From NCBI GenBank assembly GCA_021399435.1, contig JAJTUP010000073.1, positions 124,001 through 188,000 on the forward strand: a stretch of DNA of 64,000 nucleotides, written 5' to 3'. The number at the start of each line of letters is the position of its first letter. Position 1 is the stretch's first letter. The stretch is from Diaporthe sp. PMI_573 (Eukaryota; Ascomycota; Sordariomycetes; Diaporthales; Diaporthaceae). The notes under the pieces are model-generated. The model did not search any database. It worked only from the letters and a program-made list of their open reading frames with translations, and was not told the DNA's origin. Shown here piece after piece: positions 32,295 to 41,580 of this stretch. The translations under genes were made by a program, and so were the position numbers.

Positions 32295-32390
32295 AATTCA
32301 ATTCAATCCAAGTCGACCCTTCAACTTGGATTGCCTTGAGCAGTAAAGCCCTGAATTGGCTTGAATTGGATTGGATTGAATGAATTGCAA
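32290..32390. repeat. CAATTCAATTCAATCC-type inverted repeats
   Basis: CAATCCAAG...CTTGGATTG (9-bp stem) and further copies of TTGAATTGGATTG in opposite orientation occur within 100 bases. Likely the subterminal part of the adjoining hAT element. Confidence 0.5.
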
Positions 32391-32494
32391 GCTGAACAGG
32401 GGGCCAGGGCTTGGCAAGCAAAATTGCTAGCAGCGATCTCCTTCTCAGAGGCCGTTGCTGGTGCCTGACGGTACCTTATGTGGCTATATGGGGC

Positions 32495-32857
32495 TCATAT
32501 CGGTACTGACGCCCGTCCTTCGTCCTCTTTGCTACCTTGAACACTAAAGTAACAGCCCAAAGTTATACAAGAGCGTCGAAGCCAGTTCTTCAAGCATTGG
32601 ACTGCCTCGAGTGTCGTCGGCCTCATTGATAGCCTCTGTGACGTCATCACGAGCTTCGTCCATATTGCCAATATTGTATTGTTTATATTATTAGCAACAC
32701 TGGCCTTGTTGGTGTTTTCGACGAGAAGGCGGCTCATTAGCGGTTTAGCCACGTTGACGGGCCATAAACCAGTCCCTCGCCAGCCATTTAGTATATACTT
32801 TTCTTTTAAACCAGCAGATCTCGCCTTCTGATAGGTGAAGAAATAGCTACTTCCCAT
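32495..32857 (-). pseudogene. pogo/Fot1-like transposase C-terminal fragment
   Basis: The frame reads YQKARSAGLKEKYILNGWRGTGLWPVNVAKPLMSRLL, the conserved region that follows the third catalytic Asp in fungal pogo-type DDE_1 transposases (compare the intact copy at 44.1-45.7 kb: YHKARIDTLTEANIRSGWRATGLWPVS). After this the sequence loses resemblance. Catalytic domain and HTH are absent. A dead 3' fragment. Confidence 0.75.
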
Positions 32858-32917
32858 TAAGGGTATCGTTGGTGTTGAGGTTAATTAGACCAGCCTCCTT
32901 CCGATAGGCTGCGAAGG

Positions 32918-33078
32918 TGTAGCAATTAGGAAGGCGGTGTGCGAGCCACAATAATAGTGTGAAGTATAAACCCAAGGGTCACCGCCTTCTTTATTGCGAT
33001 TAGCGGCTGGCAAATTAGGAAGGCGGTGAGAAACATATCACAATAGCAGGCAGGCAGGTTCAGGCAGGTTAAGCATTC
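32918..33078. repeat. GGAAGGCGGT-cluster repeat, copy 3 (partial)
   Basis: Begins CAATTAGGAAGGCGGTGTGCGAGC like copies 1 and 2, keeps CACCGCCTTC and a second AATTAGGAAGGCGGTGAGA, then TTCAGGCAGG similar to the inserted part of copy 1. It ends where an LTR-like repeat begins at 33079. Confidence 0.65.
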
Positions 33079-33271
33079 TGTCAGATGTGACGGGTGCTTT
33101 GGGTTAGGTGCCTGAGGCATCAATGGCTGAATCATGACATAACCAGCCCCCAACGGGAGGGGTCGCGCTAGAGAACCTAGACAAGACATGATCACAATAC
33201 ACACAGTGACCACCCCATCAATTGGACCATAATTACACGTCCCATATACCTAAAAGGGTGATAATCTGACA
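33079..33271 (-). repeat. 193-bp LTR-like repeat, copy A
   Basis: Bounded by TGTCAGATG and ATCTGACA, the TGT...ACA ends usual for LTRs. It is near-identical, inverted, to copy B (33493-33685) and colinear with copy C (57183-57377). No flanking target duplication was recognised, and no primer-binding site or polypurine tract next to it, so it may be a solo LTR or a MITE with short inverted ends. Strand is assigned by convention with copy B as plus. Confidence 0.7.
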
Positions 33272-33492
33272 GGATCACTACGGTCACATTCTCTGAGGTG
33301 AAAGTAGGCCTTTCTGGGACCGGTTTCGACTTGTATGTCCAGTGGCTGTAGCAATAAACTAGCAGGCGCACATGTCGGTGCAACCTGGAGCACCATCAGC
33401 ATGGGTGTGCAAGGGGTTATGTTATGGTACGGCCGCAGCACCTGCGCGACCTGCCGGTGACGCCGATTGCAGAGCCGTTGAACGGTGGATCT

Positions 33493-33685
33493 TGTCAGAT
33501 TATCACCCTTTTAGGTATATGGGACGTGTAATTATGGTCCAATTGATGGGGTGGTCACTGGGTGTATTGATGATGATCTTGTCTTGGTTCCTTGGTGGGA
33601 CCCCACCCGTAAGGGGGCTGGTTTTGTCATGATTCAACCATTGATGCCTCAGGCACCTAACCCAAAGCACCCGTCACATCTGACA
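33493..33685 (+). repeat. 193-bp LTR-like repeat, copy B
   Basis: Reverse complement of copy A with the same length; begins TGTCAGATTATCACCC and contains AGGTATATGGGACGTG, a possible TATA-like stretch. Separated from copy A by 221 bases of unrelated sequence with no gene. Its last 50 bases are included in a tandem duplication. Confidence 0.7.
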
Positions 33686-33765
33686 CACCCCCTCAGACTG
33701 AACCATTGATGCCTCAGGCACCTAACCCAAAGCACCCGTCACATCTGACACACCCCCTCAGACTC
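33636..33765 (+). repeat. 65-bp tandem duplication at the end of copy B
   Basis: Units 33636-33700 and 33701-33765 differ only at the last base or two. Each contains the final 50 bases of the LTR-like repeat plus CACCCCCTCAGACT. The duplication lies directly upstream of the LINE ORF1 leader. Confidence 0.85.
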
Positions 33766-33876
33766 GACCCCCTCAGGAGACGAATTGGTTTCGGATCTCG
33801 AATCTAAATATTTTATCTTCTTTACAACCTTTGAAATACCTGGTGGCCGCTTGGCGGAGATTCTGGCCACTGGTGG

Positions 33877-34689
33877 ATGTCTGGTGTTGCGAACCCCGCA
33901 TCAGACGTCATTGTCGTCATGGAAGGCGAACAGGATGTTCCGGGCGGGGGATGTCATCGTCCCCTGCGTAAAAGGACCAGAACGACGAGGGCGTTGGAAT
34001 CCAAGCAGCAAAAAGGTGCCATGGAATGGCAGGAAGAGGAGAGCAGTGAGGGAACTCCGAGTCATACCCGAGCTGAGAAACGGGCCGCGCCTAAGGCAGC
34101 TGGTAGCATGAGCGAGGTTGCCCAGAGCCTAAAACGACTCCTGGAACAAGATTTCAATAAGAGAATGGAATCGATGAAGGCGGAATTTCAGCTCGAGTTT
34201 GCTAAGCTTAGGGACCGCATGGCTGAGGAAGTTACTAGGACTACGGCCCAGATGGCACAAGAGTTATCGCAAGTCCGACAGCAGCTTACCCAGGTTTGCG
34301 ACAAGCTGGAGCAGACCCGACTAAAGCTGGATACACTGAGTAAGGCTCAGGCACCACGATCGCCGGGCCGGACATATGCAGACGCGGCCAGAATGACACC
34401 CGTTAGTACTCCCATCCAATCTCCATCTACGGCCCGATCGGCGACTCCAAAGCCGGTGTTCTGCACAGTGGACACATCCAGGGTGCCCGAGGATCACATT
34501 GGAGACGCTACACCGGCAATGATTCGCAAAACCGTTGAACAGGAAATGCGAATGTCCAGCGACCAGCCGAGTTGGCGATGTGTTGCAGTCACCAAAGATG
34601 GACGGAATACCAACCGCCTGAGGGTGATTGGTAGGAACGAGGAAGAACTGAAGAGGATCAAGGCGATCATCGAGGCCAAGAAGGCCTAG
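33877..34689 (+). pseudogene. Tad-like LINE ORF1 (gag-like), 3'-truncated
   Basis: ATG at 33877. The N-terminal part is basic; residues about 75-150 are a long coiled coil (SLKRLLEQDFNKRMESMKAE, MAQELSQVRQQLTQVCDKLE); then PGRTYADAARMTPVST and FCTVDTSRVPEDHIGDATP. An RNA-binding-like segment follows (MIRKTVEQEMRMSSDQPSWR, TKDGRNTNRLRVIGRNEEEL). TYADAA followed by CTVDTSRV and QPxWRC is the usual order in ORF1 of fungal Tad elements. A stop follows at codon 271 where such proteins normally continue into further RNA-binding and zinc-knuckle modules, and no ORF2 follows, so only the 5' part of the element remains. Confidence 0.75.
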
Positions 34690-35109
34690 TAACGCGAGAT
34701 GGCACGTTAGCAATCACGCGTACCCGTGTATCCATGCGTGCTCTTGTAGAGAGGCCGATAGATCTCCCCTGCTCCTCTGTTGATACGTATTGCAGGTCGG
34801 AGCTCTGCAATAGGCCTTGTTATTCAATTGCAGAACGATGCCATCTTGTCATCCTCTACTGACTTGCAACCGACCCGGGGCAGTGTGTCTGGAAGATATT
34901 TTACTTCGGCAACCTGCCGCGCCATGAGGCTTGCCTGCCGTTGCAGCTCAGGCCGTTTGAGCAATAGCTTATCTACAATGACCATCTCCTTGGCCTTATG
35001 CGCCATCGAGTACCTATCTCTGATTGAGATACTGACAGAAAACTTTAACTATTGGCTTCTTGAACGCTACTAAAGGTTGACTTCAAAGTACTGCGAATCA
35101 ACCTTGTCT

Positions 35110-35205
35110 ATGGATACTCTCGACAAACCTTATGAATGGCTAGCCTTGCCTAGCTTAGCCGACGATCCTGGCCTACTACCTCATTATTCAAGAGACCCTC
35201 TGTAG
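35110..35205 (+). pseudogene. Truncated member of a small-protein family (MDxxDKPxEW type)
   Basis: Short frame MDTLDKPYEWLALPSLADD followed by a different tail and a stop. Its first 19 residues match the start of the gene at 43273 (MDAFDKPDEWPALPSLVDD) at 14 positions, so it is a broken relative. No continuation was found downstream. Confidence 0.5.
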
Positions 35206-36303
35206 CAGCGGTGCCTAGCGAGAAGTCCAGTCCTTGCTCAAGTGAATCACTGCCTGCCTATATGTGTGTTCTCAAAGAAGAAGCTAAGCTTATCGGCTTT
35301 GTACTTGTAGGCCGTCTTTATGTAAGAAAGTTATGTGTATATTCAGAGAGTATTGTGTCTAAGTGAGGGCGAGAAGGCCCTCTTATTTATGTTCAGTCCA
35401 TGTTTGCCAGCAGTTAGCTAGCAAAGTTGGACACCGAGCCAAATAGGGCTCGGCCAGCCTAAAAAGGGCTCGGTCAGCCCAAAGCATTAATGCATAAACT
35501 CGCACTTTAGCGACGAAAATACACCAACGTCGAGAGGTTGAAATTAATGTGTGTAGAGACAAGTAAAGAACGTATATCTTATGGGAGAAGCATTGCCAAA
35601 TAAACTCAAAGGTACAGTGGGTCTTGTGACCGGACTAATAAACGTCACTCCGACGGGACGAAGTCACCCTATATAAACTGGAACTCGTTCTGAAAAAGAC
35701 GTTTTCTACACTACTTGGACTTTAGACAACCTTCAGAACACGTTTTCTAGCCTATGGACTTCATTTCTTCCACCACATAATGTACATTTACTTGTGCAGT
35801 ATCACCAATTCTCCTCTAAACTTAAATTTACATGGACAGCGTTAGCGATAGCATCGCGATATATTCGAGACCTACACATTTTCAACCATGACGCCATTGC
35901 GTGCTTCGAACGAAACATTCTGAACCATCCCGTCGCATCATGGCGCACTAAAGAAGAGATTTCTTTCTATACTTCTATGGAAAACATCTTGAGGCTGCAG
36001 TTAACAGGTTTGTGGCAAACCTCATGGCTAATTTCTGGGAGGAGACTATTGGTGGTCTTAAACCAACAGCTATCTGTAATATCTACCCCTTTCTATTTTG
36101 TCATATATTCCGTTTTGAAGTGTGTGCACTGTATGGCAAGAACATATTTATGGTTCTAGCGACTCTACAGAAAAAGCTATATATCTATTTCTTACTTATT
36201 ATGGGCGGTAGATCGAGGGTGACTTTGCCGCAGGGCTTCTATGGCACCAATACCGAGTGTTGTAATAGTATCTCGTGTCCAGCCTGTTAGGTTTCTCGTT
36301 TAG
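35206..36303. other. Intergenic, no supported gene
   Basis: AT-rich. A TATA-like CCTATATAAACTGG occurs at 35668-35681 without a convincing gene after it; a 121-codon frame from 35794 starts only at a GTG and matches nothing I know. AGGGCTCGG...CAGCC is directly repeated near 35445-35480. Confidence 0.4.
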
Positions 36304-36960
36304 TTAACTTCTTCCTCTTTTGTATCTAACCTGAGGCTTAATTTTGATGTGTTTTGACTCAATATAGTCTCTGACAGCTCGTCTGCGGCTGAACACCTCT
36401 CCATCGCATTCAATAACCTTGACTTTTGTGTTGTTTTGTAGTTCCATCATCCCAAGGAAAGATTTGATGACCCTGAGCAGCGTTTTGTTGTCTCGGCTCT
36501 CCAGATAGTAGTCCCATATGTATCCCGAGGCTCTGCATGTGAGCAGTAGCTGCGAGGTGTATCCTTGGATCCCTTCTTCGTAGTCATGGAAGTCCAGTGC
36601 TATCCTTTCGCCTTCTCGTTCAAGGATCTCCCTCGGAGTTCGACGGATTTGCCTCGTGATCTTGGCTAGGGCGCATGCTTCGCATTCAATGGTGGATGGT
36701 CCTCTGATTCGCACCCCCTGAGATGAATTCACCAGGTGTTCAAGTGCTTTCGGACCAGGATGGCCGAGGCGGCCGTGCCAGAGCAGAGCTTCCCCCGTGA
36801 GTGGCATCCTTTTGGCGAATGTTGTGTGCTTCTTCCTCCATGTGTTGAAAGTGCTTTGGCATTCGTCTGGTTGGTATTCGATGACATATTGGCCAGAATA
36901 TTACATCTTCTAATTGGGAAATACACAGCCGACGAAAAGAGCCACTGGGCATGTGCCCGA
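36304..36960 (-). pseudogene. Ty1/copia GAG-pre-integrase / integrase fragment
   Basis: Minus-strand frame with LLWHGRLGHPGPKALEHLV (GAG-pre-integrase, H-x4-H part of the zinc motif), CEACALAKITRQIRR (C-x2-C partner), then the integrase core start RIALDFHDYEEG (first Asp) and VIECDGEVF...RDYIESKHIKI (second Asp region). It stops at 36304 after about two-thirds of the core; the catalytic Glu is not seen. Upstream (36808-36960) the copia frame is broken by at least one shift. Separate from, and not colinear with, the RT fragment at 25.8-26.4 kb. Confidence 0.8.
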
Positions 36961-37145
36961 CATTAGCATGATGACTCAAAATATATACTACATCTAACGC
37001 CACTAATTGCCACCTCTTCTTTATTCCCTGGCACTCTAGAGACTATATTACTATATATTCCAAATTGTTGCCGATACTGCCCATGATACCAATATCTATA
37101 TCACCATATCTAGGTGTGGTGGCAGAAGCAGCAAGTCTCCGGTCG

Positions 37146-37292
37146 CAACAACAACCGTATCAGTGCGACACGTATCCGAGAAAGTTTGCGAGAAATTCTG
37201 ATCTCACTAGGCACAAGAGGATTTATTAGGCGGTTAAGCCGTATGCGTGTAACGGATGTAACAAGGCATTCTCTCGGATAGATGCTTTAAAG
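37146..37292 (+). pseudogene. C2H2 zinc-finger gene fragment with an in-frame stop
   Basis: Reads PYQCDTYPRKFARNSDLTRH KRIY, a TAG, then AVKPYACNGCNKAFSRIDALK. This is a two-finger array with the standard linker, but the second Cys of finger 1 is Tyr (CDTY for CxxC), the second His of finger 1 is Tyr, and the linker Thr codon position is replaced by a stop. The frame ends at AAG followed by GTGAGT, a good intron donor, where the final His residues would follow. A typical decayed Cys2His2 transcription factor; nothing else of the gene is visible. Confidence 0.75.
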
Positions 37293-37521
37293 GTGAGTAG
37301 GGTAAAACTGCTTAGATTCACACTCGCCGCCCAATGCCGCATCATCCGGCCCTTTGTGGTCCATCTTCCTTCTCTTGGCCAGGCGTACAGCCTTGCCTAT
37401 AGGCGTAATGTCTTGATTTTCTTTCGTTGTCCGAACTCGTTGGCATCGAAAGCCAGACAACGCACCCACAAGCCGATCATGCTGCCCCCTTCTACCGCTG
37501 TTATAAGTGATGAGCTACTGG

Positions 37522-37890
37522 CTATCGTGCCAGAGAAGAAGGGGTTCTGGCGTGTTGTTCCCACGCGTGCAAAGTGCCTGTGCGGCCCATGCCGCACATG
37601 ACCTCGTCTAGAATCAGGAGCGCCCCGTGCTCCTCGCATATCGCCTTTATGGCCCTGAAGTACCCCGGTGGCGCTGCCATGTAGCCGAGCGCTGCGCCCA
37701 CAACTGGCTCGGCGATGAAGGCTGCGATGGTGTTAGGGCCGGCGGCCTGGAAGGCTTCTTCGAGCTCAGCGCCTTTCCTCGCGACAAAGGCTGTGTCGGG
37801 CTCACCAGGGATTACCTCCGGCAAAGGATGCCCTTGCTGTATAAAACCCTCGGTACCGTCAGGGGATTTAATGGGCTCCGGGTCCTCGAC
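37522..37890 (-). pseudogene. Class III aminotransferase fragment (PLP-dependent)
   Basis: Contains AAFIAEPVVGAALGYMAAPP, GYFRAIKAICEEHGALLI and the cofactor-binding LILDEVMCGMGRTGTLHAWEQ, in which the Asp contacts the pyridine nitrogen of PLP. About 100 of the usual 430-450 residues remain. The Schiff-base Lys region and both ends are missing; the frame turns to nonsense right after HAWEQ at about 37580 and is lost before about 37890. Flanked by a C2H2 fragment and a hypothetical gene, so probably a host gene destroyed by rearrangement. Confidence 0.85.
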
Positions 37891-38244
37891 CAGGTCTAGG
37901 AAGGTCTGGCTTGGCGGGGTGATATGGACATCACCGCTTCCGAGGCTGCAGCCGATTTAGTTTCCTCTGTGGCAGCACCAAGGGAGGCCGCCAACTGACC
38001 TTCAGCCCCAATGGAACCCACAAGCGGGCTTGCTGTAGATGCTGCCGAACAAGGGTTCAAACAGGTCCTTCGCTTGGCCCGGTTCAATAAGCCCTCTCTG
38101 ACCTTAGACTCGCTAGCCTGGTTCTGCTGATCTCCAGTACTTAAGGCAGCCAGCTCCCTCACGAGGCAGCTGCCTCGTCTCATTCCAACTTCTCTTCCCC
38201 AACAACTCTCCAGACCGATACCACACCAAGAGCCGACTGCCGCC

Positions 38245-39264
38245 ATGGACCTTCAGATCCCCTCTTGCGATACCTTTGTCGAAGAAGCCGCTATATCACC
38301 TCCTGTGACGCCGGGTGAGACAGCGAAAGTTATCTTATGCCGGCAGCCTAGCCCACCTCCGGAACCACCCAGCGCGGTCTATCTCAAAGATGGAGTCGGT
38401 GATGACTTTACATCCTGGGTTGACCAATATCTCACACACAATCAGTCCGGACGACAACGGAAACCGCCGGTTAGCTGTTGGTCAACCCTACATTCAGCAC
38501 CTGACCTGGACCAGCAGTCCTGCTGTGGTTTTCTAGACGCACAAATCGTGGATCGCCTTGACCTTGATGTGGTATTGTTAGACGAGGATATCTGGTTAAG
38601 CGACTTGTGGTGGAATACTGTGGGAGAAGTCAGCCTTGAGAGCACTCCTGACGGTGATCCAAGGTCGGAAAGTGACAACAGGCAACAATGTTGCCAGAAC
38701 AGCGAACAGCATGGTTCTTGGAATCCCACCAATGAGGTTTTTGAGATCAGCCACGCAGATTTCGAGGATTCATTGAGACTGAAACACTACCCGCAGGCCC
38801 ATTTAAAGCGTCTACAGTCAACAAGGAAGGGTAGCCAAAGAGCTACTGTAAAGCTTAAGCGACAAAGACGGAAGACACCACGGCCGACAAAACCTAGAAG
38901 ACCCCTATCCCCACGGCAAAAACCTAAATCAGTCGAGTATGTTCGTCTGGAAGAAATTACTGGTGAAAATGGGGAGTGTTATAAGTGGAATCGACGGGCT
39001 GGTGCTGGTGGATCCTGGGAAGACAAGAGAAAGGAACCCGTAGATGTCCTGGCTCTTTTACGTTCAAAGGCACGGCTGCGGATGAAGGTGCGGCCGGGTG
39101 GGGCCAAGCTGCCCTTTGACTTGGGTTCCAGCGATACAGGCACCTGTTTCGAAGGTGAGGTGCAGGACGTCGGCAGGCTCCAAGTGCCTGATAAGGTTAT
39201 GATTGAAATGTGCAGTGATCCTCAGCGGCGGGACGGCTTTCAGGCAACCTGGCATTACCGGTAA
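38245..39264 (+). CDS. Hypothetical protein, single exon
   Basis: ATG in a good context (GCCGCCATGG) opens 339 codons without interruption. The N-terminal half is acidic and Pro/Ser-rich with short conserved-looking patches (DDFTSWVDQYLTHN, LDEDIWLSDLWWNT). The centre is strongly basic (KLKRQRRKTPRPTKPRRP), a likely nuclear-localisation signal. The C-terminal part carries EYVRLEEITGENGECYKWNR. No family recognised. Composition (disordered, bipartite acidic/basic) fits a nuclear or DNA-associated protein, but that is inference. Confidence 0.6.
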   Translation: MDLQIPSCDTFVEEAAISPPVTPGETAKVILCRQPSPPPEPPSAVYLKDGVGDDFTSWVDQYLTHNQSGRQRKPPVSCWSTLHSAPDLDQQSCCGFLDAQIVDRLDLDVVLLDEDIWLSDLWWNTVGEVSLESTPDGDPRSESDNRQQCCQNSEQHGSWNPTNEVFEISHADFEDSLRLKHYPQAHLKRLQSTRKGSQRATVKLKRQRRKTPRPTKPRRPLSPRQKPKSVEYVRLEEITGENGECYKWNRRAGAGGSWEDKRKEPVDVLALLRSKARLRMKVRPGGAKLPFDLGSSDTGTCFEGEVQDVGRLQVPDKVMIEMCSDPQRRDGFQATWHYR

Positions 39265-39359
39265 TGTGAAGATCGGCATACCTTTATATTTATAACCTTA
39301 AGAAAATAATAAGAAATAGAAAAAGGGTATGTACCGGATGTTGATAGTAGATACTGTAG

Positions 39360-39605
39360 CTACGAGAGCCATGTGAAGCTCATATTCTGATTGGAAAGGA
39401 ATTCCGAATAGGTACTCCATCTCGGGCGTGCCAAGAAGTTTCGGTCGAATGTCGTGGTCCTAGCGCAGGCGAGAAACCACCTCCCGCCACATTGAGTATG
39501 AAGTGCTTCTACCTCTTTCATAATTGTTTGTAGTCGCTTTCGAAACATGTCACGTTCACGCTTAGTTCTTTCCGCCACTACATTCTGAGCTTCTGGATCC
39601 TCCAT
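39360..39605 (-). CDS. Small protein, weakly MADS-box-like
   Basis: From the ATG at 39605, 81 codons: MEDPEAQNVVAERTKRERDMF, RKRLQTIMKEVEALHTQCGG, RWFLACARTTTFD, then a degenerate tail. The pattern of a basic helix followed by a hydrophobic strand after Cys-Gly-Gly faintly recalls the MADS domain (basic helix, then a beta strand). The resemblance is weak and could be coincidental; the last 25 residues look non-coding. It overlaps nothing on the other strand that I support. Confidence 0.25.
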   Translation of the reverse strand: MEDPEAQNVVAERTKRERDMFRKRLQTIMKEVEALHTQCGGRWFLACARTTTFDRNFLARPRWSTYSEFLSNQNMSFTWLS

Positions 39606-39672
39606 TTGGAAATGGAAGGCTCTGAGAAAGGAGATAGTGCTTGCTTTATAGGTCAAACCTGCCAAACAGTAG

Positions 39673-40060
39673 CTGCCATCGTTAGAGAAGCGGGACGACC
39701 TAGAGGAGCAATATTATACTGGCTTGACCGGTACCCGGTCGCACGCCGGCCTCGATATCCGCAGCCTTGTGCAGGCTTGGGCCCCAGCTACCGTCTTTGA
39801 CGCCACTGCAGAGAGTCGGGCAATCGTGGCTATGAAGTGGCTGGGCCACTACCTCTCCGGAAACCGACGCGCAATCTCTGTGCCGAGCGCGGCCTCACCG
39901 CTGCAGGAGCCCTCTCTGTCGGGAGACGGCACTTCGGCTTTGCAGCTTCCCGCCGGAAAGCGGTCCAAGTGCCTCATCTGTGGATTGATGTTCGGCCGGC
40001 ACGCCGACATGACAACGCACGCGGCGAAGAAGCACATAGCTCTCCTGTTCCGTGAGTTTT
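39673..40060 (+). CDS. C2H2 zinc-finger protein exon, incomplete
   Basis: Open from just after a stop at 39670 (with ACAG just before, a possible acceptor), reading SLEKRDDLEEQYYTG, GLDIRSLVQAWAPATVFDAT, AIVAMKWLGHYLSG and then a perfect Cys2His2 motif CLICGLMFGRHADMTTHAAKKH (C-x2-C-x12-H-x4-H) at about 39970-40035. GTGAGT at 40051 fits an intron donor; candidate continuation (CQTYMYTRGEKRWVSG) follows at about 40116 after an ACTCAG acceptor. The gene's first exon was not found, so it may be a fragment. Function unknown. Confidence 0.4.
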
Positions 40061-40894
40061 CCTGCCCACTAGCGACAGTGACATCGATCAATCTTACCTG
40101 GCTGGGAAAATACTCAGTTTGCCAAACATACATGTACACACGAGGGGAAAAGAGGTGGGTGAGTGGTGTCCAATGGGATATGTTGCGGGACATATGCCAT
40201 TTTCATTGGTCAGGCACTGGAGCCAATCCCAGAGAAGTGCCGCATCCATGCTCACAACTTGTGTACTTCCATTTATTCGCTTCTCCGATCGGCACACGAA
40301 TGATTTCTGTACTGTACGTGAATAGATTGATCAATAAAGTGCTATGTACAGTACTTCTCAAATGCAGTTCGCCAAGAAACGCTTTCACCTCGTTAGCGGT
40401 TATATACCAATTGGATGACAGGGAGCCTATCCAACACGGCGCTATCCTCTTAAAGGCAACCGATCATCATCAATATAGACACAGTACAGGCGCTGCGCAC
40501 TTGAAGGCCTGAGCGTTTATCCACTGTTTCCGTAATGCCGATTGGGCCGATTCTATATAAGCTCCTGTAGCGAATCACATTTCACGAAGTACGTCTTTTA
40601 TGAAAGCAAGGGCCTAGGCAGCACATTCTTGCACAGTGTTTTAACAGGAACAGTAACTCGTACTGTCATTAACTACTCAGAATGATGAGTTATCATCATC
40701 TGCTTACTGTACCGCTCAGTACTATGCCTGGTCGAAGCAGCAACACATGCAGCTAGTAACAGGGGCCATGTCCTCGTATTACATCAGGCAACGACAAGGC
40801 AATCATGCCAAGCGGAGGAGGTAAGAAGCAGTTGTTGCTAATAATGCAAGGGAAGGCAGACTTTCTGGTCCTTTCGTCCATTTGAGCTGACCTT
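40061..40894. other. Intergenic / possible trailing exons
   Basis: A short coding-like stretch after 40116 may belong to the C2H2 gene. The rest, including CAGTACT-rich sequence around 40640-40740, shows no supported gene. Confidence 0.35.
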
Positions 40895-41140
40895 TTGTGG
40901 CTACTAAAAGCAGTCTGGAACATTACTCTGGTGATCAGAAATAGCCAGTCAATCGGAAAGGCCTCGCTTAAATGGGCTATTCCGAAGGCCACACTTCGAC
41001 ACCGTCCAGCTGGCGTACACCCACATAGCGAAGCTGCAGAATCCCTTCAGAGACTGTCAAAGACCCAAGAAGATCCAAAATGGATTATTCAACCAGAAGA
41101 GACGCATTATGTGCGCCAGAACAGCAATGAACCTTTGTGA
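40895..41140 (+). pseudogene. pogo-like transposase N-terminal HTH fragment
   Basis: Reads SIGKASLKWAIPKATLRHRPAG followed by EAAESLQRLSKTQE. This is the psq/pogo helix-turn-helix with its RxTLRxRxxG recognition helix and the S-P/K-TQE link to the second DNA-binding domain. Thereafter the sequence is unrelated, and no DDE domain follows. A 5' fragment of a Fot1/pogo-type transposase gene without its start. Confidence 0.6.
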
Positions 41141-41250
41141 CAGGTCTGTCGTGTAGAAACAGACCTCAACAGAGCGTGAACTTGGAGGACACTCCTGCAC
41201 TATGTGCTCTGCTATAATTGACGCGGGGCAGGCGCTCATCGTCAAGCTCG

Positions 41251-41580
41251 TTACCGCTGGCGGTCAGGCAGTCGACAGGCGCAGAGGAACCGGCAGGCTT
41301 CGCGTAGCGCCTCGCTCGACCCCGCGAGGATATGGAGTATATTGTCACCCAGGTCATTTTTAGCAAGTGGATCCGCGCCGCTACGCAACAATAGTTGTAT
41401 AACTTCGCGTTTACCATCTTCGAACTGATCTGTGGGGATGCGAAGAACCTTGTGGAACACATTACTACCGCACCTCCCGGGCAATGGACTATTGAGGTCG
41501 ACGTCTGAGCTGGCCAAATATGCTGGGATGATATCTCCGCCTTGGACGCACGCTAGATAGAACGCCCCAGGGTCAAAAGA
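41251..41580 (-). pseudogene. Ankyrin-repeat gene fragment
   Basis: On the minus strand the frame reads FDPGAFYLACVQGGDIIPAY, SNVFHKVLRIPTDQFEDGKR, EVIQLLLRSGADPLAKNDLG, DNILHILAGSSEALREACRF. The LLLRSGADPLAKNDLGDNILH segment is a standard ankyrin repeat boundary. Both ends are lost in non-coding sequence. Such fragments usually derive from NLR or ankyrin arrays; a fuller relative is at 58.2-59.8 kb. Confidence 0.65.

Noticed and set aside
33493..33685. Intact LTR retrotransposon around the LTR-like repeats
   Set aside because: Units are inverted, 221 bases apart, and no gag, pol, primer-binding site or polypurine tract is present.
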